From assembly GCF_035917235.1 (NCBI RefSeq), contig NZ_CP108423.1, positions 2,607,001 through 2,671,000 of the forward strand: a stretch of 64,000 nucleotides of DNA, given 5' to 3'. A program made the translations under genes and the position numbers. The DNA comes from Streptomyces sp. NBC_01294 (GTDB lineage: Bacteria > Actinomycetota > Actinomycetes > Streptomycetales > Streptomycetaceae). This document shows positions 28,750 to 37,761 of this stretch, piece after piece; the stretch's first letter is position 1, and each line of letters opens with the position of its first letter. The notes below the pieces were generated by a model. The model saw nothing but the letters and a program-made list of their open reading frames with translations, was not told the DNA's origin and made no database searches.

Positions 28750-30305
28750 GCGGGTTGAACAACGTCGAGCTTCCGACGGGGTGGAGTTGGGTCGCTCTGG
28801 GAGACATGGCAAATTCCGTGAAGAACGGAATCTATGTCTCGCGACCCGGCACTGAGCCTGACGGGGTACCCATCCTTCGCATCAGCGCGGTGCGCCCCAT
28901 GCAGCTGAGTACATCCGATCTCCGTTACACAGGCATGTCGTTGGACGAGGTTGAGGCGAAGGACGGGATCGCTAAGCCCGGGGACCTTTTGTTCACCCGA
29001 TACAACGGGAACATCAAGCTGGTCGGTGCCTGCGCTCGGGTACCTGACCATGCCCCCGTCGTGGCCTATCCAGACAAACTCATCCGGGTTGCTCTGCCTG
29101 CCGAGGTCGACAGTCGCTTCCTCTGCTATGCATGGGCCTGGGCCGAAACGCAGACCCAGCTGCGGCAACACGTGAAGACGACCGCTGGGCAAGCGGGCAT
29201 CTCGGGTAGCTCTCTCAAGAGCATCCGGCTTCCCCTCGCCCCGCTTGCCGAGCAGCACCGTATCGTCGAGGCACTCGAAGACCACCTTTCCCGCCTCGAC
29301 GCAGCATCAATTTCACTCGCTCACGTACAAGCCTTGATCCCACTGCAGCGCCGCTCTCTCTACACCACAGCCACAGAAGGAAGACTGAACACCGGAACCG
29401 CCGATGTTGTTCCGGATTTCCTGAAGCAGCGTCGCGAATTCTGGGAATCCACGCAGGTGAAGAAATACAAGGAACCTGCTGCACCCAACCTGGACCACAC
29501 CCCCCAATCCCCGGACAGCTGGACCGTTTACAGCCTGGAAGCCCTCACTGACCCGGTCCGACTCATTCGCTACGGCATTCTGATGCCGAAGGTAAAGCAC
29601 GACGGCACGGTTCCCTACGTGGAAGTAAAGGACCTTAAGGGATGCTCGCTTCACGAAAAGAAGCTGCACCTGACGAGCAAGGATCTTGACGAACAGTTTG
29701 CGGGTGCGCGGATCCAGCCAGGTGACGTCCTCCTAGCCGTGCGAGGTTCGTACGATCGATCGGCTGTCGTCCCATCAGGCCTGAAGGGCGCCAACGTCAG
29801 CCGCGATGTCGCTCGACTCGCGCCGCTTCCAGGAATCGATCCTGAATATCTTCAACTCTATCTTCAAAGCAGCTTCACGCAGCGGTACCTGAAGGCACAT
29901 GCCCGTGGTGTGGCTGTCAAGGGTGTCAACATTGGTTCAATTCGGGCTCTGCCCGTAGCTGTACCTCCAATCGCCACTCAGAAGCAGATCGTCGAGGAAG
30001 TACAGCAGCAGACTACGGCGATCGCGGCTGCCGCGAGAGCAGTAAAGCTCTCTTCTGCCAGGAGCGCCGTTCTGCGAGGAGCCTTGTTGAACCGCGCCTT
30101 CACCGGGCGGCTCGTCCCGCAGAACACCTCCGACGAGCCCACCTCTTCCGCGCTCGACCGTATGCGGGCCGAGCGCGAAGCACAGGGCGGCAAGGCCAAG
30201 CGGGGCACCCGCCGGCCGCGTAAGGCGGCCGAAGCCGCGCCGCCCCCGGCACCCGCCTCAACCCCCTCCCCCGCCACCGCCGTTCAGCAGGAGCTTCCGC
30301 TGTGA
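28746..30305 (+). CDS. hsdS: Type I restriction-modification specificity subunit
   Basis: HsdS gives the target sequence of the type I complex. The protein has 519 residues with two target-recognition domains (about 10-180 and 255-420). Each is followed by a conserved helix with the pattern LPLAPLAEQHRIVEALEDHL in the first half and PPIATQKQIVEEVQQQ in the second. The Pro/Ala-rich C-terminus is unusual. The TTG start overlaps the hsdR stop; a second in-frame TTG follows three codons later. Base composition is clearly less GC-rich than in hsdR and hsdM, as expected for exchanged recognition domains. Confidence 0.92.
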   Translation: MSGLNNVELPTGWSWVALGDMANSVKNGIYVSRPGTEPDGVPILRISAVRPMQLSTSDLRYTGMSLDEVEAKDGIAKPGDLLFTRYNGNIKLVGACARVPDHAPVVAYPDKLIRVALPAEVDSRFLCYAWAWAETQTQLRQHVKTTAGQAGISGSSLKSIRLPLAPLAEQHRIVEALEDHLSRLDAASISLAHVQALIPLQRRSLYTTATEGRLNTGTADVVPDFLKQRREFWESTQVKKYKEPAAPNLDHTPQSPDSWTVYSLEALTDPVRLIRYGILMPKVKHDGTVPYVEVKDLKGCSLHEKKLHLTSKDLDEQFAGARIQPGDVLLAVRGSYDRSAVVPSGLKGANVSRDVARLAPLPGIDPEYLQLYLQSSFTQRYLKAHARGVAVKGVNIGSIRALPVAVPPIATQKQIVEEVQQQTTAIAAAARAVKLSSARSAVLRGALLNRAFTGRLVPQNTSDEPTSSALDRMRAEREAQGGKAKRGTRRPRKAAEAAPPPAPASTPSPATAVQQELPL

Positions 30306-31861
30306 CCCCCGCATCCCCCGCCCTGGCGCACGCACAAACCAACACCCTGGTCGCGAAGCTCTGGAACTACTGCAACGTTCTCCGGGACAACGGCCTGTCC
30401 ACCATCGAGTACGTCGAGCAGCTCTCCTACCTGCTCTTCCTCAAGATGGCCGACGAGATCGCCTCCGATCCCTTCACCGAGGCCGAAGCGCGGACCGTCG
30501 TACCCGCCAAGTACGACTGGCAGTCGCTCGCCTCCAAGAAGGGCATCGAGCTCGAAGTCCACTACCGCGAGATTCTGGCCGAGCTCGGCAAGAGCCCCGG
30601 TACCACCCTCGGCCGGATCTTCGCCAAGGCGCAGAACCGGATCACCGAGCCCGCCCTCCTCGAAAAGCTCGTGGTCGAGCTGATCGGCAAGGAAGACTGG
30701 ACGATCCAGGGCACCGACCTCAAGGGCGACGCCTACGAGGGCCTGCTGGCCAAGGGCGCCGAGGACACCAAGACCGGCGCCGGCCAGTACTTCACGCCCC
30801 GCGCGCTCATCGACGCCATGGTCGACGTGATGCAGCCCCAGCCGGGTGACACCATCACCGACCCCGCCTGCGGAACCGCCGGCTTCCTCATCGCCGCGCA
30901 CGCCTACATCCGCAAGCACCACATGCAGAACCTCTCCCGCGAGGAGCGGCTCGCCCTTGGGGACGGCAAGATCTGGGGCAACGAGCTGGTCACCGGCACC
31001 GCCCGCCTCGCCGCCATGAACATGCTGCTCCACGGCATCGGCGACGCCGACGGCAAATCCCTCATCACTGAGGGGGACGCGCTCGCCGAACAGCCCAAGC
31101 AGCATGCTTCCCTCGTCCTCGCCAACCCGCCCTTCGGCAAGAAGTCCGCGATCACCATCGTCGGCACCGACGGCAAGGCCGACAAGCAGGACATCTCCTA
31201 CGACCGAGATGACTTCCGCGCCACCACCACCAACAAGCAGCTCAACTTCCTCCAGCACATCATGTCGTTGATGGAGATGAACGGCCGAGCGGCAGTCGTC
31301 CTCCCGGACAACGTGCTCTTCGAAGGCGGGGCCGGCGAGAAGATCCGGCGTCGCCTACTCGAAGACTTCGACCTCCACACGATCCTTCGTCTGCCCACCG
31401 GCATCTTCTACGCGGGCGGCGTCAAGGCCAACGTCCTCTTCTTCGAGAAGAAGCCGCCCCGCAGCGGAGGCGCGCACAACACCTCGAAGCTCTGGGTCTA
31501 CGACTTCCGCACCGCCAAGCACTTCACCCTCAAGCAGCACCCGCTGACTCGTGCTGCTCTGGAGGAGTTCGTCGAGGCCTACCTACCGGGCAAGGACCGC
31601 AGCGAGCGTGTCGAAAGCGAGCGCTTCAAGTGCTTCGAGTACGACGAACTCATCGCCCGCGACAAGGTGAACCTCGACATCACCTGGATGAAGGACCCGG
31701 CCCTCGACGACGCCGACAGCCTGCTGCCGCCCGAGGTGATCGCGCAGGAGATCGTTGAGGACTTGCAGGCCGCGCTCAGCGAGTTCGCCGCGATCGCGGA
31801 GGCGCTCGGTGGCGAGATCTCAGCCGATACTGACGAGATCCAGCCAGGCGAAGGCGCCTGA
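30302..31861 (+). CDS. hsdM: Type I restriction-modification DNA methyltransferase subunit
   Basis: HsdM is an N6-adenine methyltransferase acting with HsdS. The protein has 519 residues. An N-terminal helical HsdM_N domain (LWNYCNVLRDNGLSTIEYVE) is followed by the catalytic domain with SAM motif DPACGTAGF (187-195) and catalytic NPPF (275-278). GQYFTPRALIDAMVDVM is also typical. The GTG start overlaps the hsdS stop by 4 nt (GTGA), so hsdR-hsdS-hsdM is one coupled operon. Gene order R-S-M is less common than M-S-R. Confidence 0.95.
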   Translation: MTPASPALAHAQTNTLVAKLWNYCNVLRDNGLSTIEYVEQLSYLLFLKMADEIASDPFTEAEARTVVPAKYDWQSLASKKGIELEVHYREILAELGKSPGTTLGRIFAKAQNRITEPALLEKLVVELIGKEDWTIQGTDLKGDAYEGLLAKGAEDTKTGAGQYFTPRALIDAMVDVMQPQPGDTITDPACGTAGFLIAAHAYIRKHHMQNLSREERLALGDGKIWGNELVTGTARLAAMNMLLHGIGDADGKSLITEGDALAEQPKQHASLVLANPPFGKKSAITIVGTDGKADKQDISYDRDDFRATTTNKQLNFLQHIMSLMEMNGRAAVVLPDNVLFEGGAGEKIRRRLLEDFDLHTILRLPTGIFYAGGVKANVLFFEKKPPRSGGAHNTSKLWVYDFRTAKHFTLKQHPLTRAALEEFVEAYLPGKDRSERVESERFKCFEYDELIARDKVNLDITWMKDPALDDADSLLPPEVIAQEIVEDLQAALSEFAAIAEALGGEISADTDEIQPGEGA

Positions 31862-31936
31862 CCCGCAACTGAGTTGACCCGCCCCCGTCCCGCCGGAAGT
31901 CTTGATCTCGATCAATCAGCGAGACGGGGGCATCCC

Positions 31937-32587
31937 ATGGCAGTTCCGCAGCCACAGACGCGCGAGTTCCAGGCATTCAAGACCAACATCGAGTACGCCC
32001 GGAAGATGGTCCTCGCCGGCCAGAGCCTGGCCGCCTTCCAGTCCCCTGTCTTCGACATCGGCGACTTCTACCGTGCCGCGTGGGTGCAGGCGGTCAGCGC
32101 CATCGACCACTGGTTCCACGAGGAGCTGTACCGCCGGGTGGCCGACCTCGCCGCCTCGGACAGTCCTGGCATGCCGTACCAGCTGACGAAGTTCGAGCTG
32201 CCGCTGGAGAAGGTCGAGGAGGTCCGGCGGGGCACCACCACACTCGCCGACGCCGTGTCCGAGCACGTCAAGGCGAAGTGGGCCAACGCCTCCCTTCAGA
32301 ACCCGCGCAAGATCAGCGAGGCGCTGAAGCTGGTCACGGAGGAGAACATCTGGGGCAAGGCCGCAGTTCAGCTCAACGAGTGGAACCACGGCCGCACGGG
32401 GATGACCGACCAGACCCTCAAGAAGCAGTACATCTCGATCACCGACCGTCGCAACAAGATCGCCCATGACGCGGACCTGCTGGACGGCGACCTCAAGCGG
32501 CGCCGCCCCATCTCCGACGCCGACGTGACGGACGCGATCGACTGGATCGAGCGGATCGCTCTCGCGATCGCCAAGGTTCTCGGCTGA
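31937..32587 (+). CDS. HEPN-domain protein (RiboL-PSP-HEPN-like), putative RNase, linked to type I RM
   Basis: This is a 216-residue, mostly helical protein. The C-terminal half has the HEPN nuclease signature R172-N-K-I-A-H177 in ISITDRRNKIAHDADL, an R-x4-H with the polar residue after Arg that is typical of catalytic HEPN RNases. The N-terminal helix region AAWVQAVSAIDHWFHEELYR fits RiboL-PSP-HEPN proteins. The ATG has GGGGG 6 nt upstream and lies 75 nt after hsdM in the same direction. Toxin-like RNase activity guarded by the RM system is inference by analogy with PrrC/EcoprrI; no antitoxin is seen. Confidence 0.75.
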   Translation: MAVPQPQTREFQAFKTNIEYARKMVLAGQSLAAFQSPVFDIGDFYRAAWVQAVSAIDHWFHEELYRRVADLAASDSPGMPYQLTKFELPLEKVEEVRRGTTTLADAVSEHVKAKWANASLQNPRKISEALKLVTEENIWGKAAVQLNEWNHGRTGMTDQTLKKQYISITDRRNKIAHDADLLDGDLKRRRPISDADVTDAIDWIERIALAIAKVLG

Positions 32588-32641
32588 CCTCTGGGATGGG
32601 CGAGGGCGCTGTGGACTGCTGCCCGTGGCGCCCTCGGCGTC

Positions 32642-33235
32642 TCAAGAGCCGGGCGGCGTGCCGTACAGGGGAAGGCCCGAAGTGGGCAGGTCGCCGCCGA
32701 GGTCGTCGGGCAGCGGGACCGGTTCGCCGTACTTCCCGTGGACGACGCCCTTGTACTCGCCTTCTCCCGGACGGGTGAACAGGGACCACGTGCCCGTGCG
32801 GGGGTCGATCTGCAACAGACGGACGACACGTGCTGCCGCGTACCACGCGGTCTTCTCGTTGATCCCTCTCAGCCGCTCGCTGGGCGAGATGACCTCTACC
32901 GCGAGGGCGATCGCGTCCGCCTCCAGGAGCCAGCCGTCGTCCTCCTTGAAAGCGCGGGGACCGATGGTCAGGTCCGGGGTCGCGTAGTCGTCCGGATCGT
33001 CCGGCATGGGGACGGACACGTTCTCGTAGGCCTCGTACGCGGCGGCAAGGCTCGGACGGATGGCGTCGCGCAGGTCGATGACGGTCCCGGCGTGCTTGCC
33101 GCTCGGGCTCGGGGACATCATGAGGGTGCCCCCGATGATCTCCACGCGCATGCCGGTGACCCGCTCGATCTGCTCGGCGGCGTCGCGCAGGTGTCCGCGG
33201 CGGACGGGGATGGGGTGGTGGACCGGGTCCGCCAC
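32642..33235 (-). CDS. Uma2 family endonuclease-like protein
   Basis: This is a 197-residue protein of the Uma2 (DUF820) family, a PD-(D/E)xK nuclease fold of unknown role that is highly expanded in actinobacteria. Fold markers are the PDLTIGPRAFKEDDGWLL strand with Asp, then LAVEVISPSERLRGINEKTA with Glu and the later Lys, and WYAAARVVRLLQIDP. The GTG start has AAGGAGG 8 nt upstream. It converges with the HEPN gene (54 nt apart) and follows the anti-sigma-like ATPase on the minus strand. Confidence 0.88.
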   Translation of the reverse strand: MADPVHHPIPVRRGHLRDAAEQIERVTGMRVEIIGGTLMMSPSPSGKHAGTVIDLRDAIRPSLAAAYEAYENVSVPMPDDPDDYATPDLTIGPRAFKEDDGWLLEADAIALAVEVISPSERLRGINEKTAWYAAARVVRLLQIDPRTGTWSLFTRPGEGEYKGVVHGKYGEPVPLPDDLGGDLPTSGLPLYGTPPGS

Positions 33236-33316
33236 GGTGTCGCCTCCTTGCCTGCGGGAAGTGAGTGCGGGGCCTGGGTGTACATCGCACTCGGCACTCG
33301 TACGGCGCGTTTCACC

Positions 33317-33931
33317 TTACGGCAGCCCTCGTACGGCCAGCGGTTCCGCAGCGGGCAGGCACAGCGGCGGGCCCTCGTCCAGGCCGAGGACGACGGTCAG
33401 GCCGCCGGTGGCGTGGCGGGCCGTCCGTACACTGCGGACCGCGCGCCAGGCACCCCAGACGCGGATCTGTTGGCCGGGGCTGACCGTGACCGCCGCGATC
33501 TCCCTCGATGAGGGGGTGGGGACGAGGTCCGGGGCTTTCAGCTCGGACCAGACGGTCTTGCCGATGCCGCCCGCGCGTGCGCTGACGCCCCAGCGGTGGC
33601 TGAGCTCGTCCACGAGCCGTAGCCCCCGGCCGCGTTCGTCTTCCGCGCCGGGGTCCCTGAGTTCCGGCCGGCCCGACCCGGCGTCGCTCACCTCCAGGCG
33701 CAGCAGCCAGTCCGTCGAGGAGTGCGCGATCCGTACGCCGACTTGGCGGTCGCTGGGTGCGGGTGCGCGCAGGGCGTTGGTCACGAGCTCGGAGAGGACT
33801 AGTTCGGCGGTCTGGAGGAGGTCGTCCCCCGCGCCCCAGTCCCCGAGTAGGGCGTGCAGTGCCGCGCGGGCCCTCGGCGCGCTGCGGTGGCGGCGGGAAA
33901 GACGGAACACAACTTCGCTGAGTGAGGTCAC
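33317..33931 (-). CDS. Anti-sigma-factor-like ATP-binding protein (HATPase_c_2)
   Basis: This 204-residue protein has the GHKL ATP-binding fold of RsbW/SpoIIAB-type serine kinases. The N box is ELVLSELVTNALRAP, the G1 box LEVSDAGSGRPE, and the G2 box EDERGRGLRLVDELSHRWGV. The C-terminal 55 residues are extra. GTG start with AGGGGA 6 nt upstream. It is divergent from the WhiJ-like gene, and such ATPases commonly sit beside WhiJ/DUF397 pairs (abaA/whiJ-type loci), where they may act as partner rather than sigma regulator. Confidence 0.85.
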   Translation of the reverse strand: MTSLSEVVFRLSRRHRSAPRARAALHALLGDWGAGDDLLQTAELVLSELVTNALRAPAPSDRQVGVRIAHSSTDWLLRLEVSDAGSGRPELRDPGAEDERGRGLRLVDELSHRWGVSARAGGIGKTVWSELKAPDLVPTPSSREIAAVTVSPGQQIRVWGAWRAVRSVRTARHATGGLTVVLGLDEGPPLCLPAAEPLAVRGLP

Positions 33932-34116
33932 AGCAGTCCCCTGAGGGTTGATGGCTGTTGATCAAGTCGCCTTGCGTTCAGCGGGGTTCGACCCCGTCCG
34001 CTGAGCGTGCCTCGCCGGATGCGATCCGTGCAATATTGAATGCCGCAGAATCGCAAGGTTCACTCCATCGGGAAGATTTGCTGTCCCAAGAGCGGTGCTC
34101 TGGTAGGGAGTTACTT

Positions 34117-34989
34117 ATGCCGAACGTGAAACCCTCCACCGTGCTCGGTCGCCAGCTCGGCGACGAACTCCGGCGCCTACGCGAGGCGGCGGGTCTCACC
34201 ACCGCCGCTGCGGCAAAGGCCCTCGACTGCACCGGTGGCAAGATCAGCCGGATCGAGAACGGTCATGTGCCAGTCCGGACACCAGATCTCGTAGCGCTCA
34301 TGGACGCCTACGGGGTGACCGATGCCGAGACCCGGGATCGGCTGGGCGCCCTGGCCCAGAGGGCCAATCGTCGCCGTCGTGAGGGCTGGTGGCATCAGTA
34401 CGGATCGGTTCTCGCTGACGCCTACCGTGACTACATCGAGATGGAAGACATCTGCGACAGCATCAGGACCTTTCAGGCCCAGCTTGTACCGGGGCTCCTC
34501 CAGACCGCGGCATACGGGCGAGCTGTCACCGTCGCCTCACGCGCGTGGCACAGTGCCGAGGAGGTCGAACAGTTCGTTGAGGTGCGCCTGGCTCGACAGG
34601 AGAGGCTGGCCGGCGAGCGGCAGTTGGAGCTCTGGGCCGTCCTTGCCGAAGGGGTGCTCCGCCAGCAGGTGGGTGGACCGACAGTGATGCGTGATCAGCT
34701 GGAGCACCTGGCAGACATGGGGGAACAATCCAACATCACCGTCCAGGTACTGCCGTTCTCGCGTGGGGCGCACTCAGGTATGTTCGGCCCGTACCTGCTG
34801 ATGAGCTTTCCACGGGTTGCAGCGCAAAACCTGGTGCTGACGGAGACCCCGACGGGCAACATCTGGATGGAACAGGAATCCGAAGTCGCCCGGTATCGCG
34901 AGCTCTTCGACGACGCTCGTACCTCCGCGTTGCCGCCCACGGAATCGCTCGGGTTGATCCGTCGCATCGCCAAGGAGCACAGACCATGA
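34117..34989 (+). CDS. WhiJ-like XRE-family regulator with DUF5753 domain
   Basis: This DNA-binding regulator has 290 residues. An N-terminal helix-turn-helix (about 8-65, LRRLREAAGLTTAAAAKALD) is followed by the DUF5753 domain (from about 95, MEDICDSIRTFQAQLVPGLL to RFVFE-like ends, here GNIWMEQESEVARYRELF). The ATG has AGGGAG 7 nt upstream. The stop overlaps the DUF397 start as ATGA. WhiJ-type proteins act with their DUF397 partner in developmental or antibiotic control in Streptomyces. This copy is island-borne. Confidence 0.92.
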   Translation: MPNVKPSTVLGRQLGDELRRLREAAGLTTAAAAKALDCTGGKISRIENGHVPVRTPDLVALMDAYGVTDAETRDRLGALAQRANRRRREGWWHQYGSVLADAYRDYIEMEDICDSIRTFQAQLVPGLLQTAAYGRAVTVASRAWHSAEEVEQFVEVRLARQERLAGERQLELWAVLAEGVLRQQVGGPTVMRDQLEHLADMGEQSNITVQVLPFSRGAHSGMFGPYLLMSFPRVAAQNLVLTETPTGNIWMEQESEVARYRELFDDARTSALPPTESLGLIRRIAKEHRP

Positions 34990-35189
34990 TTCAGGACCCC
35001 TCCCCCATGCCCGACCTCACGGCAGCGTCGTGGCGCGTCAGTAGCTACAGCGGCGGCCAGGGTGAGTGCGTCGAGGTCGCCGACAACGTCCCCGGCATCG
35101 TCCCCGTCCGCGACAGCAAGCGGCCCGCCGGGCCTGTGATCGGGTTCGGGGCCGGCGCCTGGCAGGCGTTCGTCACGCAGGTGCGCTGA
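34986..35189 (+). CDS. DUF397 protein, partner of the WhiJ-like regulator
   Basis: This is a 67-residue DUF397 protein. The signature WRVSSYSGGQGECVEVADN and the end VRDSKRPAGPVIGFGAGAWQ with AFVTQVR are complete. It overlaps the regulator by 4 nt. DUF397 proteins are thought to bind and modulate the paired XRE/DUF5753 protein. The pair resembles a toxin-antitoxin layout in reverse order. Confidence 0.93.
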   Translation: MIQDPSPMPDLTAASWRVSSYSGGQGECVEVADNVPGIVPVRDSKRPAGPVIGFGAGAWQAFVTQVR

Positions 35190-35265
35190 CCGGTCGGCCC
35201 GGTGACAGGAGTCGGGCGGGCGCGGGCCCCGGCCCCGCGCGGCCCCGGCCCGGTGTTCACGTCGG

Positions 35266-37542
35266 TCAGCGCCGCTTGCGTTTCCCGCCCGCGCGCTTGG
35301 CGGGCTTCTTCCTGCCCGGGGAGCGGGTCGTACCGCTGGTCTCGAAGGCCCGCCAGGCGCGACGGGCCTGTTCGGCGGTGGCGCGGTCGGGGTGGTGTGA
35401 GAGCTGCTCTGCCAGGAAGGCGGACGCGTAGGGGTCCGACGCCGTGAGGGCGGTGAGCAGGGCCGGGGCGCCGCCGGGCCAGGCTGCCGCGGCCTTGTCG
35501 AAGGCGGCGTGGACCTCGGCGAACAGCTCGGGCTCCTCCTCGTTCGCAGCCGCCGTCATGCGGTGGTCGAGGGATGCGGCGCTCCGTACGGCTTCGAGCG
35601 CGTCGACCAGGTACACCGCGCGGGCCGACAGCGGAACGGCGGAGGCATCGGGCCCCTGGCCGCGTGCGTGCAGGGTGTGTTCGGCCCAGCCGCCCAGGAC
35701 CGGGTCGGCCAGCAGTGCGTACAGGGCCTCGTCGGGTACGGCCGTCGCGTCGAGAGTGGCGAGCAGCGCTCGCCGCCTGGCGGGCTCGTCCTCGGGGCAG
35801 GCGGCGGAGATCGCCGCGAACAGAGGGGTCCATCCGCCGGTGCGCTGCGCGGCCAGCCAGTCGCCGACGGCCGGGCGGGCGGCCCGCTTCGGCCACCACT
35901 GGGCTGCCGCGACGAGCCGTTCCGCGTCCCAGGCGAGCATCTGCTCCCGCGTGGGGAAGACATCGGCGGCTTCGCCTCCGAGGCCCAGCAGGAGGGCATC
36001 GCGGAGCAGGGCGGAGCCGAGTGGGGTGAGGCTGAGTGCGTCTCCGGCCCGTTCGGTCATGCCCAGAGCGGCCAGGCGGTCCATCAGGCGCACGAGGCGG
36101 GCAGCGGACGGGATCAGATCCGTACGGTCGGACTCGGTGAGTGCCGGGAGTCCCAGGAGCGCGGACAGGGCCTGGGGGTCGGGCAGTTCGTAGTCTCCGG
36201 TCGCCGGGACGGACGTGTCGGGGTCGCTCTCATGGCCCGGCGGCACGAACCACATGTCGTTCAGGGCTGCCATGCGGGCCACGGACTGCGCCATCCCCGC
36301 TTGTTCGCACAGGAGGTAGAGGGTGATCAGATGCTCGCCTTCGTACTCTTCGGCCGTCTCCTCTTCCTCGGCTGGCTGCGCCAGTAGGGCACCGAGCAGG
36401 TTCAGGGCCAGTCCGGTCAGCTCGGCGGGGCCACCCTCACGCCAGGCCTCGGCCGATGGCCCCGCGCTCGGCGTGCCGCCCTGCTCCCGCACCAGGAACC
36501 CGCTCGCCAGCGCCAGTTCGCGCGTTCGCTCGTCCGCGCCCTGCGGATCGGCGGCGGCTTGCGCCAGGAGCTGGGGCAACGGGGCGGAACGCAGCAGCGC
36601 GGCCTGTTCCTCCGGGGAGGCCGGCAACGGGGCCGGGGGCAGCGGCGCGAAGGCGTCGCCAAACATCTCCAGGTGCTGGCCGGCCATGGCCTCGACGAGG
36701 GCGAGGAGAGGGGTGGCAGCGCTGCCACCGCTCGGTGCCAGGTGCGCGAAGGGGCCGCGTAGCAGGGTGTCGAGCCCGGCTGCGGTCCAGCGATCGGCGA
36801 GCACGCCCGCCTGCTCGTCGTACCAGTCGTCCCTCTCGTCGTCCGGCTTGCCTACGGGGGCATCGGCGACCAGCAGGCCCTCTCCGGGGCGGGGCCGCAC
36901 CTGCTGGGCCAGCGCCACGGCCTCCAGCCGTGCGGCGAGCAGCGGACGGGCCTGCCTGGAGCGTTCCGCGCACAGCGCCTCCACGTATGCCGCTTCGGCG
37001 AGCGGTCCGTTCGGAGAGGAGGAGGCGGAGGAGGCGAAGCCGAGCGCGGCGTGCCGCTCGGGGTGCGGGCGCGTCGCGGCGAACGCCTCCAGCCAGTCGC
37101 GCACAGCCCGGGGATCGGTGGCGTCCACGCCCGCGGCGCGCAGCAGGTTTCCGTACAGCCGCGGCCAGGTGAGGCGGCGGGGGCTCGTCATCGCCTGGGT
37201 GAAGCCCTCGGCGAGCTCGTGCACCCGGGCCATGAGCTTCGCGTGCCGCTTGGCATTGAGGCGGCCGGCCTCGTGGGTGTGGTCGACGAGCGCAACCAGC
37301 GCGGCCACGAAGCCCGGCAGTTCTTCCTCGGTGGCGCTGACGTACAGCGGGAGCAGGATGTGCAGCAGTTCCTCGGCCAGCTCCTCGGTGGGCTCGGGCA
37401 GGCCGGTCCGGCGGCGTGCCTCGCCCAGCGCGAGTAGACCGAGGACGGCCTCCGCCGCCCGCACGTCCAACGGGGTGCCTCGCTCTTCGGCCCGGGCGAG
37501 GAACGAGTCCATATCAAGGAGAAGTGGCGTGGCGGTGTTCAT
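35266..37542 (-). CDS. Uncharacterised 758-residue protein, partner of the helicase-associated protein
   Basis: I do not recognise a family. The protein is long, acidic and helical, with many Leu/Ala-rich helices and no membrane segment, P-loop or nuclease motif. A possible winged-helix segment lies at about 475-530 (ARLVRLMDRLAALGMTERAG, then LTPLGSALLRDALLLG). An acidic stretch EEEETAEEYEGE lies near residue 396. The C-terminus is a basic tail GRKKPAKRAGGKRKRR, consistent with nucleic-acid contact. It is 219 nt downstream of the 824-residue gene on the same strand, which also has a winged-helix-like and DNA-binding region, suggesting a functional pair. Confidence 0.75.
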   Translation of the reverse strand: MNTATPLLLDMDSFLARAEERGTPLDVRAAEAVLGLLALGEARRRTGLPEPTEELAEELLHILLPLYVSATEEELPGFVAALVALVDHTHEAGRLNAKRHAKLMARVHELAEGFTQAMTSPRRLTWPRLYGNLLRAAGVDATDPRAVRDWLEAFAATRPHPERHAALGFASSASSSPNGPLAEAAYVEALCAERSRQARPLLAARLEAVALAQQVRPRPGEGLLVADAPVGKPDDERDDWYDEQAGVLADRWTAAGLDTLLRGPFAHLAPSGGSAATPLLALVEAMAGQHLEMFGDAFAPLPPAPLPASPEEQAALLRSAPLPQLLAQAAADPQGADERTRELALASGFLVREQGGTPSAGPSAEAWREGGPAELTGLALNLLGALLAQPAEEEETAEEYEGEHLITLYLLCEQAGMAQSVARMAALNDMWFVPPGHESDPDTSVPATGDYELPDPQALSALLGLPALTESDRTDLIPSAARLVRLMDRLAALGMTERAGDALSLTPLGSALLRDALLLGLGGEAADVFPTREQMLAWDAERLVAAAQWWPKRAARPAVGDWLAAQRTGGWTPLFAAISAACPEDEPARRRALLATLDATAVPDEALYALLADPVLGGWAEHTLHARGQGPDASAVPLSARAVYLVDALEAVRSAASLDHRMTAAANEEEPELFAEVHAAFDKAAAAWPGGAPALLTALTASDPYASAFLAEQLSHHPDRATAEQARRAWRAFETSGTTRSPGRKKPAKRAGGKRKRR

Positions 37543-37761
37543 CCCGGCAGCCTAGCGACGCGGCACGGCCGCCCGTTCCCATCGGCGGAATCCGGGACGG
37601 CGAGCGGGGCGCGACGCGCGAATACACGCCATCGATGCCATGCCCTGCGCCACCGCCCCTCGACTCGCCCGACCCTGTCACCGTGCTCACCTCCGCTCCG
37701 GAAGGCCTGACGGCGCTGTGCGGCGGTCGGGTCACCGTCATCGAGGTCTGACCCACGCGTC

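Noticed and set aside
25222..28812. 1196-codon minus-strand open frame antisense to hsdR
   Set aside because: The plus strand encodes HsdR with all nuclease and motor motifs; the antisense product is low-complexity.
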